From Flammulina velutipes (Eukaryota > Basidiomycota > Agaricomycetes > Agaricales > Physalacriaceae): DNA of 64,000 nt. This document shows, one piece after another, positions 33,610 to 45,100 of this stretch; the first letter of the stretch is position 1, and each line of letters starts with the position of its first letter. The translations under genes and the position numbers were made by a program. The notes beneath the pieces were generated by a model. The model was not told the origin of the DNA. It searched no databases and was given only the letters and a program-made list of their open reading frames with translations. Where the stretch lies: the NCBI GenBank assembly GCA_011800155.1, contig CM022373.1, positions 1,612,001 to 1,676,000 of the forward strand, given 5' to 3'.

Positions 33610-35348
33610 TGATGTGCAGTGTAGAAGAACACCACAAAAACACACACAAAACACACACTAACAAGTCAATGGTGCGATGCGGGAAAGTCCGATGTTTATA
33701 GCGGGATTTCACGTTATGGTAGCAATCGTTCGTTTTGTAATAGGTGGTATGGGACGGGTTCTTGTTCTTTGTATCTTTGTTTTTATGGGACTGTTTCTCT
33801 CTATCTTCTGCTCAAAATGCTTATACTAGTTCGACGGGGTAACAGGGATCTGATCTTAAACTGAGTTCTAGTTTGCCACTAAGTCACAGGCCGATTGGGA
33901 TGTGTGTAAAGAGACCTAATGAGGCTCTTCCCAGGCCAACAACCTTCAACCACACTAGGGAGCGGGAGCTCTGGTATCTATCTGTATAATCAGGACTCTC
34001 CAACAACTAGTCGGGGCCTGAATAGATAGCCTAGCACAGTCTGAACCACACTTGTATGGGACTTGGGACTCCAACCAGAGTTGGTAGGTTCTTTAGATGG
34101 AATTTCCCGCGGAAACTCGGATCGTTGGAATCGCAAAGGACTTGGCTTCAACTTCTTTAATATGGGAAGTAGCTCCAATGAGTTCTTAGATCTTTGGTTC
34201 TGTTTCTTATTTCCACCTATCTAACAGTGGTTCTTTTTCTAACTAAATCTTAGAGTCTATTCCTCCAGTATATACGGCTTGTGGGCTGCAGATACGGGGG
34301 GTGTAAGCTACTGTAAATAGTACAAACGAGCTAGCTTTATAGTGTTTTCTATATACGTCTGAATAAAGATATAACACCGAGTCCGCTGGTTCGGGGGAAT
34401 ATTCCGATAGGATGTACGGAATATCCCTCTAATGGTGCCCTTGGCATTGCTGCCTATTCGTTCTGGCTTCTATTTGCTTTGAATCCAACCAATGGTGGCG
34501 CCGTAACTGAGTTTGCAGTGGCGCCAGGTTGTTCCTTGTGCTTGGAAGCTCCACTATTTCATCGTTTCCACTATTATTAGCGGCCGAGTTCTGTCTAGCA
34601 GGAACTCTTAGCCTTTGTTCGTATTCTTATTTCATACTACGAGTCCAAGTAGTACCGACTAGGTTTGGTATACTGGACGCGCAAGTATGTTCTTAGTATC
34701 GTGTTCGGACTTTTCCGGTAGTACTCCGGAAAAGCTATCGTTGTATCTTTACGAGTTGTCAATAGTACTCGTATTGTAGGTCCTTGTAACGATTTACTTG
34801 TGGATCCCGAGAATCGATCAGGAACAGTCCACCGGAGTAAGTCGATTGGTGATCGAGCAGTATCTTTTGAAAGCCTAAAAGGTTACCCTGACTCCTGAGT
34901 CTCCTATGTAATATCCCGACGTCTGAGTAGTATGAACATTTGGCTTGCTAGTCCAGCCAGCGTTTAACTGCTTGCTGGCGTTGCGTCTCTTTATGTAGAG
35001 TTTCCTTGTGTAAGGGTAACTCGCCAAATTCTGTTAAGTATTTCAGAGTTTCGCGCGTTCAAGTGTATTTGATCACGATGTCTCCATCGGGGTACTTTTG
35101 ATGATGATATTCAAGATCGTCATGTGTGGTTTGGCTATACCTACACGCCCTTCAGCGTGTGGCGCTTTTCCGACGAATCTTAGGAGTTTTCCGGTCGTAC
35201 CACGGAAACTCCTTACACTGTATCGTATACGCGTTTCGGTCTGTAACTAGAGGTTCTTGTACTCATAGGTTCGTTCTATCACTAAGAATGCTTCTTAGAA
35301 TCGCAAATTTTGGGGTCTTTCGTACTTGCATTAATACAATGCGCATCA
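33610..35348 (-). repeat. 3' LTR of X1 (1739 bp)
   Basis: Bounded by TGATG and CATCA. The element-sense start (complement of 35348 downwards) aligns with the X2 LTR start: both have AAAGACCCCA followed by TTTGCGATT at the same distance. The other end aligns with the X2 LTR end (CACTGCTCATCA versus CACTGCACATCA). It carries four CCG-N9/10-CGG palindromes (33689, 34404, 34714 and 35191). The purine tract GTCTATGGGAGA (complement of 35349-35360) directly precedes it in element sense. Confidence 0.88.
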
Positions 35349-35573
35349 TCTCCCATAGACTTATTTGATGGTGTCCGCACCATCCTGGTTCCCCTATCGT
35401 TGGATCCCTCAATATTCTTCCTGGACTCGGCTCTTGGAAAGGCCAATAGATAGGAGGACAATTCCGCTTATTTCAACGGAATTCTCCCGGCTTTGCACGT
35501 TCCATTGCCAATATTTCTTCACTATAAAAGCAGGCTGAAAACTATGGCACTCTCCGTTTTATCCTTCGTTACT
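35349..35573. promoter_or_regulatory. Polypurine tract, palindromic module and gene A promoter of X1
   Basis: 35349-35360 is the complement of a purine-rich tract next to the 3' LTR. 35367-35384 is the palindrome GATGGTGTCCGCACCATC. A TTCCG-N10-CGGAA site lies at 35464, and CTATAAAAG at about 35522 is a good TATA box for antisense gene A. Confidence 0.65.
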
Positions 35574-37204
35574 ATGCCTCCCAAGATCCCTCAATGGCAC
35601 TCCATTGGTTCTTCAATCTCTGCGGAAGCCCCCATTGCTACGCTGGAGCTCGTCCAGTATCGCCTTGCTACTGCCCCGTTGATCAACGACTTCTTGGTTA
35701 ATTACTCGCTCCCGGATTCGACCAACTCCCTTATTGTCGACGCCATCGAACAGCTCACTGCCCCAGTGATGGCCTTGTTGCGTACGGTGTCTGCCAATCC
35801 GACGCCACGGGATATTCCGATTGTCGTTGTGGACAAGTTCTTTAGCAAGTTGCTGGTATGTCTTTCCGCTTTCTTTCTATGTCTCATGCTAAGATCTTTA
35901 TTTATCTTCTAGCTCATCAATCAATCTCTGAAGGGAACCACCGCCGTGGAGGCTTCCTTCGAGATTTTCTCCTTCTTCTGGAATCTGCGCAACGTCCTTG
36001 GGGTCTATCTTTTGGAGTTAGGCGTTAGCCCAACTCATCACCGTATCAACCTTGCGGATATGTTCACTCCAGTTCTTAATACTGTGGGTCGAGGCAAGGC
36101 TTATATCGCACCGCCTTATCCCGAGAGCCACCCCCTTCATGCTGCTTCGCGTGTAGTTCCTAAGGTCAAGGCGCCAGCCCCAGCTCCTGAGCCTACACCT
36201 GCACCCAAGCTTACTGCTAAAGCCATGCGGGCTGCCGCGAAAAAGGTATGGACTTTTCCGCTTATTCTTCGGTCTTTCTAACTTGTATCACTTTCTTAGG
36301 CTGGTAAGACTGTTAAGTCTGCCGCCATTATCGATGATGCCCTCGAGGCCGTTGGAGATACTACCAACGCCACTCTTACTGAGGATATCGGTATGTTCTT
36401 TTGGTGACCGGCATTTTCCGCTTTACTAAACAGACTGTCTGGTTTCTTCAGAAATGGACGATGGTGGGTCTGAATCTGATCTTTCTGACGATGAAGATGT
36501 GAGCTTAGTTGCTTACTTCTAGGCGTCTCAAGATTGACTCAACCCCTGCAGGACTTGACCATTATTGATGGAGATGGAGTGCGCCGCAAGGACTTCCCCC
36601 CTTCTCCGGTTCGTACTTGTCTTTTTATTCTAAGGCTTGAACTAAAGGCATTTCTCCTTTATTCATAGCCTGCTGAAGTCGAAGGCCCCCGTGTGGTAAC
36701 TTATCTTCCCTACTCGATGATCCCAGGTATGCTGATCACTTCTCGCGCATACCAGAAGGCCATGGAGGTTATAGGAAGTACGGTCACTTTCGTGGAACCT
36801 GCTCCTTTGCTCACTAAACGCAAAGCTACGGAAGATGGATCTCCTCGTCCTCTTAAGAGCCTTAAGGTTGACTCCGTTCGTATTGACAACACCTTTGTCG
36901 AACAATTCATTGGAGGTGCGTTTAGTTCTTCTTATCTTAATCTTGTACTTATCGCATTTTTCCGTGTTTCTTAGCGGGCGCTACCGCTCAGAGTTACGGA
37001 AGCTCTGTTGCTCGAGTTATCAAACAAGTCAACCGACTCCTCGCCGCCGACGAGTTGACTGAACTCGGACCTGGTCTGGTTTCGACTGAGGTGGCGCATC
37101 GCAATGAGTTGATTAGACTCTTGAATCGTATTCACGGCGACGTCCAGACGTTCAACCGTACCAAGGACTTGTATATCGCTACTGTCAAGTCTATGCTCGA
37201 ATAG
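35574..37204 (+). CDS. X1 accessory gene A (428 aa, unknown function)
   Basis: Antisense to X1 gag-pol. Seven exons join in frame: 35574-35855, 35913-36245, 36300-36390, 36452-36498, 36552-36608, 36669-36915, 36975-37204. The X2 homologue has the same seven exons, with lengths 282/285, 333/336, 91/88, 47/44, 57/57, 247/247 and 230/233, so it is a real spliced gene under constraint. Parts: N-terminal helical domain (DAIEQLTAPVMALL), conserved YLLELGV block, Pro/Ala/Lys-rich hinge, an acidic stretch, a Lys/Arg-rich likely nuclear signal (TKRKATEDGS), then a helical C-terminus with NRTKDLYIATVKSML. No recognisable enzyme motif. An in-frame ATG at 35544 is possible; MPPK is preferred because X2 starts there too. 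Function unknown. Confidence 0.85.
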
Positions 37205-37636
37205 ATATTTCCCTGTTACAACTAGGTAGTTACCCATCCCTTCTTTCCGGGTGATACTACTGTTTACCTATTGTGTTTCCGGGGCTCTTTATCTTTATCT
37301 TTATCTTTCTGATACTGTAGCCATTGCTTATTGACTCCAAATATAACTGTCCCCTAAACTTCGTGTGATTTGAACTTCAAGCTAGACCCCGAAGACACTT
37401 GTGCGCCACTTCCGTGATTCCTAGCGGGATTTCGCATGAAGTCTTCGCCGGTCTCCTTTCTTGTTCTTAGGGGTTTACAATTTTCGTTTTCCGTATCTAT
37501 AGCCTATACGTTCATTATTTTCTTTGCCTTGACGAATACCTGACCCATTAGCCAGTCGATCATACACCTCCTATTAGATTTGTACATCGTTTATAAGACT
37601 GAACTTCTGTAATGTCTCGGTCTTCGTCTGCCTCAG
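37205..37636. other. Spacer between genes A and B of X1
   Basis: 432 bp holding the A 3' end and B promoter. It contains a CCG-N10-CGG palindrome at 37412. No other gene. Confidence 0.5.
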
Positions 37637-38803
37637 ATGCCTTCTCCTATCGCTTTGATTCCTCTATGGGCCAACTTTAAAATCGCTATGATTCCGGGTT
37701 TGGACAAGCGATTTTCCGAGGAGGCCTTGGACTTTTTGCAGGCTGAGACTGGTCTCGCCGTTGCTATATCGTTATATCGCACTGCTCAAGGCTTTCCTAT
37801 CGTGGCCACGCCACTCAATAGCTTGGATCTTACCGCACGGTATACCGATGCGGCTGCGGACTTGCACTTAGGTCCTGCTCGTCAGATAGACGCTCCTACA
37901 TTGAGGTTCACCCTAGGCGTAATGGTACGTCTCGGATTTTTCCTTACATTTCGCGGGTCTAACGGTCTTGATAGCAACACGCTTCTAGTTTGTGGCATTG
38001 CGAACATCCCGACTTTCGTACAGGGCAAGCTTACAACTTAGCTTCGTTGTATATCGTCTGTCTTCGATTGGTGTCCAACTTCTTTCATGGACACACGGGA
38101 AACTGTACCCTCGATGGTCTTTCCTTCGAAGGATGGCTTTCCAAAGTATATCGCCAACCCCATATGCACTTTACGGAGTTGTACTTGGATGCTAGCGCTG
38201 ATTTCATCGTGAGTTCTTTAACCTATACACCTTTTCCGTACTAAATCTCGGGATTTTCCATAGACCAGCGTAATGTTGGGCTATCATAGGGGAGCGCCTG
38301 ACTCTTTGGGTGGGATTTTTGCCCATCCTGAGGTCTTGGACGCTATCCCTGTCCCTCTATCTCGTATGGATGCCAGCGACGTTCAATTAGTCGCTTGGTG
38401 GCCTCGTTATCTTTCCGCTAACAACATTCAGCCCGAGTTTGATACTCGTCCTATCATGTATGAACGGGTCATTACCAACGGTTATTCGCCTTTACACGAT
38501 TTTCCGGCTGGGTTGGTTGACGCTAGTGACCTCAGACTTGGTCCCCACGCTGAACGCTTCACTGAGTTCGTACCAGAGCCCCATTGTGTTGCTCAACGGC
38601 GATCTAGCTCAACGCCTGAACTTGTTCCAATCAGTTCTCCAGTACCAGTGGTCAGATCTTTCGTAAGTCTTCTGTTCGACGTCTAGTGTATTATTCTAAC
38701 ACCTTTCTTCTGATAGACCCACTTCAATACGCTAGGACAGACTATGTGTACCCACTGTCCCACTAGTCATCCTGCCGTCGAATGTACTCCTCCGACCCAG
38801 TAG
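37637..38803 (+). CDS. X1 accessory gene B (335 aa, unknown function)
   Basis: Downstream of A in the same antisense direction. Four exons (37637-37924, 37975-38208, 38264-38662, 38717-38803), all phase 0. Exons 1 and 2 have exactly the same lengths (288 and 234 bp) as in X2, and the short last exon keeps the pattern HFN..G..MC.C. Conserved blocks: IPLWANFKIA, DFLQAETGLAVAISLYR, FPIVATP, DAPTLRF, TGQAYN, CLRLVSN, DSLGGI, WWPR, DTRPIMYERVIT. It is predicted globular and mainly helical, with no signal peptide or known catalytic motif. It ends 766 bp from the convergent gene C. Function unknown; confidence concerns its being a gene. Confidence 0.83.
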
Positions 38804-39569
38804 TCGGATTTTCCGTTAAAAGTCTATCATCTTGGTGTTAGACACTTAGTCTATATCGTTTGTCGGTTGTCCTATGTCGTAGCGCTATACCTTCAATTTA
38901 GACCCTTTCCTTGTTACCAAGTTCGTTCTGTGGTTCAAATTGATGGTGGCGCGGAAATTCCCGTATCTTCATCGGAGTTGAGTATTCTTCATGCTATTGC
39001 ATTCGTACTCGTAGCCTCAGGTATATATGGCTTAAGACCTTCGTTGGCTTGTTCTTCTATGTAACTTGAGACGTACTAGCCTTAGCGTAGTCTCTAGCTA
39101 TAACCAATGTTCGCGCTCCTGATAAGTCCGGAGATCGTCATGATTTATGGCGTCTCCCATTGACTTATTAGATGCTATCATACTGGTATCTTTGTTAGTC
39201 TACTAAGCTTTCATCCTAGAAGAGTCTGTTTTTCCACTTGAAAACCCGGAGAATCCCTTGTCTCAATGACTTGGTATCTCTTGTTGGTTTTCAAGTTTTT
39301 CTTGGTCTTAGTTCACCCCATTTTGTAACCAAAGCAGCGTGCTCGCTATTTTTCATGGTATCGTAAATCGTATGTATTTATATATGGTTGGCACTGTGGC
39401 CGCTAAGTCCCATGTTCAAATATATGTACAGGTCCAATGAAGAGAGGCTCGACGAAGAGGAAGTCCGACTAAAAAACCCGGAAAAGAACCAATGACTTTA
39501 GACAAGAAAACCCACTCTTAAGTATTCAAGGGAGCTAGGCTTCGACCTTGTTTACTTAAGAACCCTTTT
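38804..39569. other. Spacer between convergent genes B and C of X1, with a polypurine-like module
   Basis: 766 bp. 39151-39190, read on the minus strand, is a degenerate palindrome (GATACCAGTATGATAGCATC) followed by TAATAAGTCAATGGGAGACG. It matches the module next to the 3' LTR (AAATAAGTCTATGGGAGATG). No gene seen. Confidence 0.55.
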
Positions 39570-41683
39570 TCAACGACGACGACTGGGTCCTACCACGGAA
39601 TTTCCCGACGCCAACCCATAGTACTTTAGGACATTGGGATCTCCCCAATGTCTAAGTAGATCGTTCACGGCGTCCGTGAGTCTGCCGTTTTGTTCGACCA
39701 GCTGGTCGACGTCGTTTCGCAGGTCTTGGATCGTTTCCAGCAATGCTTGAGGTCGACGTTTGACTACGTCAGACTCCGGGTCCAACTTCTCGCATTTCAG
39801 CTTCATCACTTGGCACCGTATGCAAGACTTGGTCGTAGGCGTCGCGTACTTGCATTCCTTGTTTTTCTTGAGACAGTCCTTGCAAAGTACTTGAGAGTAC
39901 TTCCAAAGCTTGTCTGCTGGAATTGGCTCCTTTGCCTTGCGCTTGCCTTTGCTCTTGGCTGATGGTACAGCGCCCTTAGCCGTTTTTCTCTTCCTTCTCG
40001 CAGGCCCTTCACTTTCCGACCCTTCCTCGGAATCGTCCGTTGGTTCGTCGGAGGGCTCGAAGTCCTCATCGTTCGGCGCGAAGTCTTCGTCGTGCTGCTC
40101 ATCTTCATCGTTGCCTTGGTCGTCTCCACTGCTACCATCTGCATCGCCATCTTCGATCTCACGAGTCCTCTTCGTTCCTTTTGCTTTCGCGGGCGAGTCC
40201 GGTTTTGACATCGGAGTCGACTTGACGCTAGGTTTGGGTTTGGCTGCTGGAGCCACCTTCTTACCCACTGCTTTCGTCGTCGTCTTCTTCGTCGTCTTGG
40301 CCTTCTTCTTGGGAGAAGGTGCTTCCTCATCCACGACCTCCTGTCCGGAGTCATCTTCCATTCTCGCTTGCTTTGCGCGAAAGCTCACCGCTCGTATGAA
40401 CGCCACCTCCGGGTCCTCTATCGGAGTCGCCGCAGGAGCTGCCATTGTCGATAGCCTCGACAACTTTCGGTTTCCCAAGCCCTTGATTTCTTCTTGCGAA
40501 GGCATCGCAATGGGTGGAAGGGGCATCTCCTGGGAACCTTGGGCCGGCTTAGCCATCGGAGCCCTAGCAGGCTTCACCATTGCCATGGGAGGCATCTGCA
40601 TAGGTGCTCGAACTGGTCGAGGTGCCACTACCCTGGGACTTGGAGCCTTTGGCACGGTTTTCATCTTTCGGGGAGGGGGACGCGGAATCTCTGAACTTGG
40701 AGACCTTTCCGGGGTTGGCGCGGACTTTTCCTTGCGCTTCCCGGAATCCTCTTCCTCGCTCTGTCATAGATCGTATTAGCTGTAATATAGCTTTCACCCC
40801 TTTTTGAAGCTACTTACATCTTGCTCTTTGGAGAGCGCTTCCTCTCCTTCTTGATCTTCCTGATCCTAACAAATTCCGTTAACTTTAGCGGAATTTACTA
40901 TAATCTGGTATCGTACCTTGTCGACTCGCTTGTCTTCTTCAGGACCCTCGGATCCTGAGTCCTCTTCAGCTTCGCTGGTCCTTGCTACGGCCATAGCCTT
41001 GACGGCCTCTTCGTCGTCCGAGCTCTCGCCGCTTGACGAGTCCTATAACAAGTCCGTTGAATATATCGGAATCTGGATCTTAGCAGTTCTTACCTTGACG
41101 TTGCCTTTGGACTTTGCTCCCTGGGCTTTGTCTTGGTCTTGACCGACATCTTCATCGTCGGTCTTGTCGTTTTCTTCGCCAACCTCTTCGTCGTTGGCAT
41201 CTTCACCTTTACCTTCAGGCGTCTAAGGTTTTTCCATTGAGTTTCCCGGAATTTACCCGTTTGACTCAAGGAAACTTACCTTGACGGTCTTTTCTTTTAC
41301 TACTGCCTTCTTCTCTACCTTCCCTTCATCTTCACTTTCGTCTTCGCTTGTCTAATTTTATTCCGTTAAATTCTCGGACTCCGCCGACGTGATCTTTATC
41401 TTACCGTTACATCTGGCAATTCCTCGTATAGTTGCCAAGCCCTTGTAAGGACTTGCTCCAACCAGACGTTGTTGTTAACAGCCGAATGTTTGAATTCATC
41501 GGCGGCCTTCTCGAACTGTCTCCAGAAGACCTGGTAGTCTTCCGGAACGTGGCAGACCGGCAGAGTCCGCCAATTGCCGGGAATGAAACGAAGTCGTCGG
41601 ATCGCGTTTTTAGAAAAGTGGCGGCGCTCGTATGCAAGCGCCTTGGGTCGGGAATCCAATTCAAGGAAGTTTACTGTCGACAT
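39570..41683 (-). CDS. X1 accessory gene C: Zn(II)2Cys6 cluster protein (614 aa)
   Basis: In the same sense as X1 gag-pol. Six exons (41683-41405, 41351-41280, 41222-41094, 41042-40917, 40865-40818, 40760-39570), all junctions phase 0. The first 93 residues form a conserved-looking domain (RRLRFIPGNWRTLPVCHVPEDYQVFWRQFEKAADEF region). Exons 2-5 encode short Glu/Asp/Ser-rich stretches. Then come a Pro/Met/Ala-rich part, acidic and Lys-rich tracts, and near residues 509-540 a fungal binuclear zinc cluster with spacing CX2CX6CX9CX2CX6C. A predicted coiled coil follows (IQDLRNDVDQLVEQNGRL). Such clusters bind CGG triplets as dimers. Unusually the cluster is C-terminal, not N-terminal as in Gal4. 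Nuclear, DNA-binding role inferred. Confidence 0.88.
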
Positions 41684-42157
41684 TGTGTACAAAAGAGTAG
41701 TTATCGTGTAGATCTAGGTCGCATTTTGGCTATGTCGCGTCGCTGCGATGGTGGTTGAAGTATGAGGTCGTTTTTCTCAAATTTTCTCTTTTAAGTTCAC
41801 CATCACGGAACCGGTCCGATGATCCTCGATCAACTCCGGAAATGGAAAGGGCCATTCCGCTTCTGATGGGCCTAGCTCTTCGGGATCTTATCTTAGATTG
41901 TGGGGAATTTCCCCAACCCCGCATCGGAAATGGTACCTTTTACTTAAAGAAAAGATATTCATCATTTGTACGGTTTGTATGCAGTATATCTTTAACGTTA
42001 CTGCAATACTATCTTTGCTCTCAATGATAATACATCTTGAACGTATCGTTGGTATGTACCAAGTAAAAATCAAAAATTCCTGGTAAATTCCGTTCGTTAT
42101 TCGGGAATGCCTCTATATCCCCCACAAGCTTTATATGATGGTATCCCTACCATCAGC
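41684..42157. promoter_or_regulatory. Promoter region of gene C in X1, with post-pol palindromic module
   Basis: 474 bp between the pol stop and the gene C ATG. 42137-42154 is the palindrome GATGGTATCCCTACCATC. In element sense it is followed by a G-rich tract (TTGTGGGGGATATAGAGG) resembling the polypurine tract. A TTCCG-N9-CGG site is at 42090. Confidence 0.55.
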
Positions 42158-45100
42158 TCATGCTTTCTTGTTTAATTCGTCCATAACTTTGCCTACAGAG
42201 CCACGTATCATGTGTAGTCTCTTGAAGAACAAGTCTCCTAAGAAGCTAGGGTCTTTCCGTGAATAAAACGGAATAACCCGAAACTGCGCAATCTTATCTT
42301 TGAGTAAGGATCCGTCTAGCTCACATAGGACATAGTTTCCACCAGTCGTACGCGATACTACGGCGTATGGACCCATGAATCGTTCTTTGAACTTGTGATT
42401 AAGTTCCTCTTCAATCCTAGTATTTCGGACTAATACCAGTTCACCAGTTTTGAACTTGTGAGATGGCATTCTGTTTTTATGATCTTCCATGAACTTAGCC
42501 GCTGCTCGAATCTTGGCATCTGTGACTCTTTGCTTCATACGTTTCACATCTTCTTTGTGTTTAATGAGCTGTTGTGCACGAAACGCTATCAAGTCTGAAT
42601 GCGACACTAAGGAATCCGGAATATCAACCAACCAAGTCACCTCGTTTATATCTAACGGTAGGATGGGTTCACATCCTGTTACCGCGTAAAACGGTGACTG
42701 TCCAAGTGTTTGTTTAACAGTGATTCGTTCTGCCCATAGTACTTCGTGTAGGTATGCCGGCCATTCTTCGGGATTTCCCCTACAGACTTTGAATAAGGAT
42801 TGTCTTATGTCCCAATGTCCGCGTTCGACCTTCCCATTAGCCTGTTTATTATACGGCGTAATGAGGATACCCTTGACTCCATACTTGGCTTCAATATGAA
42901 CCATCGCTTTCTTAATAGCAGGACCATTATCTGTTATGATCTGCTTTATACATCCCCAACGACATAGGATATCTTCGAAGAGCCAGTCTCCTAGAGTATC
43001 TGCGTTCTCGTTGATCAAGGTCCTTGCTTCCGGCCAACCACTAAGTCCACATCGAGCCACTGTGACAGCATTATAGCCGTCATACTTTTTGATCTTAGGA
43101 TTTTTCCCGCCTGATTTCGGCATTCGGAATGTGTCCACAAAAGCAGTCTCAAATATTCCTGGTGTTGGTGTAATCGTAGGTTCCTTATGGATGATAATCT
43201 TCTGTCGTTTTTGGCAAAGAATACAAGTCTTAACAAACCAGTTCATGTCGTCTTCCATGCCTGGCCACCAGAACCTCTTGCCAACTAATTGTCGAACTGA
43301 GTATTGTCCTTTATGGCCATGTTTATCATGTACTATAGTCACTACTGGCAATCGTTTCCCTACTAAGAGGACTCGACGGTGCTTGTTTTCTTTGTGCTTC
43401 TTGTATAACTTCCCACCCGCAATGAAGAAATCTTTAGACGCCCAGTCCTACAACGTTGATAGTTGTCTGGTGGACAATTCTTCAGTTTCATATTCACTGT
43501 TGCGTAGGCAAGCTTCAACGTGTGGCAAGAGAGTTTCCCAGAGTGCTTCTCTACTCGATCTTTCTAAGTCCGGAAACTCATCAATTGCTACCCATTTCTC
43601 AAGGTCTTCTACCGCCATTGCTGCTAGCTGACTAGCGCGGTATTCTTCTGAGGTCTGTTCGAAGTCGTTTACTGGGTTTTCCGGTAAACTTACGGGAATT
43701 TCCCGTACTTCTTGCAGGTAACCTGTCTTAGTATCTATAGCATCTTTGAAGTCCTCGAAGGGAAGAGGCTTGTCCTCGTCCGCTAAGTCATCAGGTTCTT
43801 CATACTCAAAGCTAGGCAGCTCGTCTTCTTCTTCATCTCCTGGAGGACGGGGTATGATAATGTCTTCAGGTGCAGGCACCCTTCGACTCAGTCCGTCCGG
43901 ACCATGGACTTTTCCAGGTACATGTACCAAAGTGAAGTGGAACATGAGTATCTCTTCTGCCCATCTTTGTAGGTTCCCGTTGGTGAGGGAGTCAATGTTC
44001 GATAGCATTCCCTTAATGTACTTTGCATCGACTTCTACCTTCAACTTTCGACAACCTAATAGATAGTACTTGCACGCCATTAATGCGCGGTGAAGTCCGA
44101 ACAACTCCCTCTTTGATTGTGAGTATCTAGCCTCACGCTCATCCAAGGTAATCGATAGGAACTTCACATAGTAACGTTTCTTAGGGTCTTCAGGATCTTC
44201 TTGACTAAGATAAAATCCTACCGCCATATAAGAGGTATCTACCGATAATATAATCGGAGTATCCCAATCATAGTTCAAAGGCTTCAGCATGGGACTTGTC
44301 TCAAGGGCTCTCTTTAATGAGTCCATCGAGGCTTGTTCTTCTTCTCCCCAATGAAACAACACACCATCTCTTGTCAACCTGGTCATTGCCAGTGCTTTCT
44401 TAGAGTAGTCTTTCACAAATGTTCGGAAAACGCCTGCGGTTCCAAGGAAGGAACGAACGTCTCTTAAGCATTCACAAGGTACCCAATCGGATATGACTTT
44501 GACTCGTTCTTCTGCCGGTTTACGTCCCTCATAGCAACAGGTATGACCTACTACTACGGTTTCGTTCGCGCAAATGATAGCTTTATGTCCAGAAAAGGTT
44601 CCCCCCGAGTACTTCATGCGTTGTATGATCCTATTCATGTTGATCATATGTTCCCATACGAATCGGCGGATTCCGTTATTTTCACGGATTGTCTCGTAGT
44701 TGCCATCTTTATCTTGGTACCTAGTAGCTGGTCCTCTAACTGGTACATCGTCTATGTAAGGCCTAGTAAAGGCTGGTATTTCGTCTTTGAGAATATGAGT
44801 AACATCTTCGTGGAAGATGGGTACTGAATTCGTCCAACCCATGGGCAAGGTCTTGAGTCGTAATGCCCCATACGGAGTAGAGAACGTTGTCATGTCTCTG
44901 GATTTTTCCGCTAAGTGTCGTTCGTCGTACCCGACATACAAGTCTAGGGTACCCCCACAAGCTCTTCCAGCAAACGCTTCCGCTAATTCTTCGGTGGCGG
45001 GAGGTAAGCCTGAATGCGCAATAGTAACTGCATTCAATGGTTCTAAGCTATGGACCAATCGAAGTTTCTTGCCATCTTTCTTAACTACACAGAACCAACG

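Noticed and set aside
24458..34222. The 24.5-kb and 33.6-kb repeats as the two LTRs of element 2
   Set aside because: They align with the X-family LTR (33610-35348 and, inverted, 48017-49711) and are in the X1 orientation; their similarity to each other is explained by family X.
40664..40705. An extra intron in gene C of X1 before ATG 40664
   Set aside because: GT-AG borders exist (40704 to 40665) but splicing them breaks the frame, whereas reading through is open.
39910..40779. 289-codon plus-strand frame opposite X1 gene C
   Set aside because: Ser/Ala/Gly-rich shadow of the low-complexity gene C coding strand; no introns or homologue in X2.
43448..43450. Programmed stop readthrough in X1 pol
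   Set aside because: X2 has a sense codon here and X1 also carries a frameshift, so a simple inactivating TAG is more likely.
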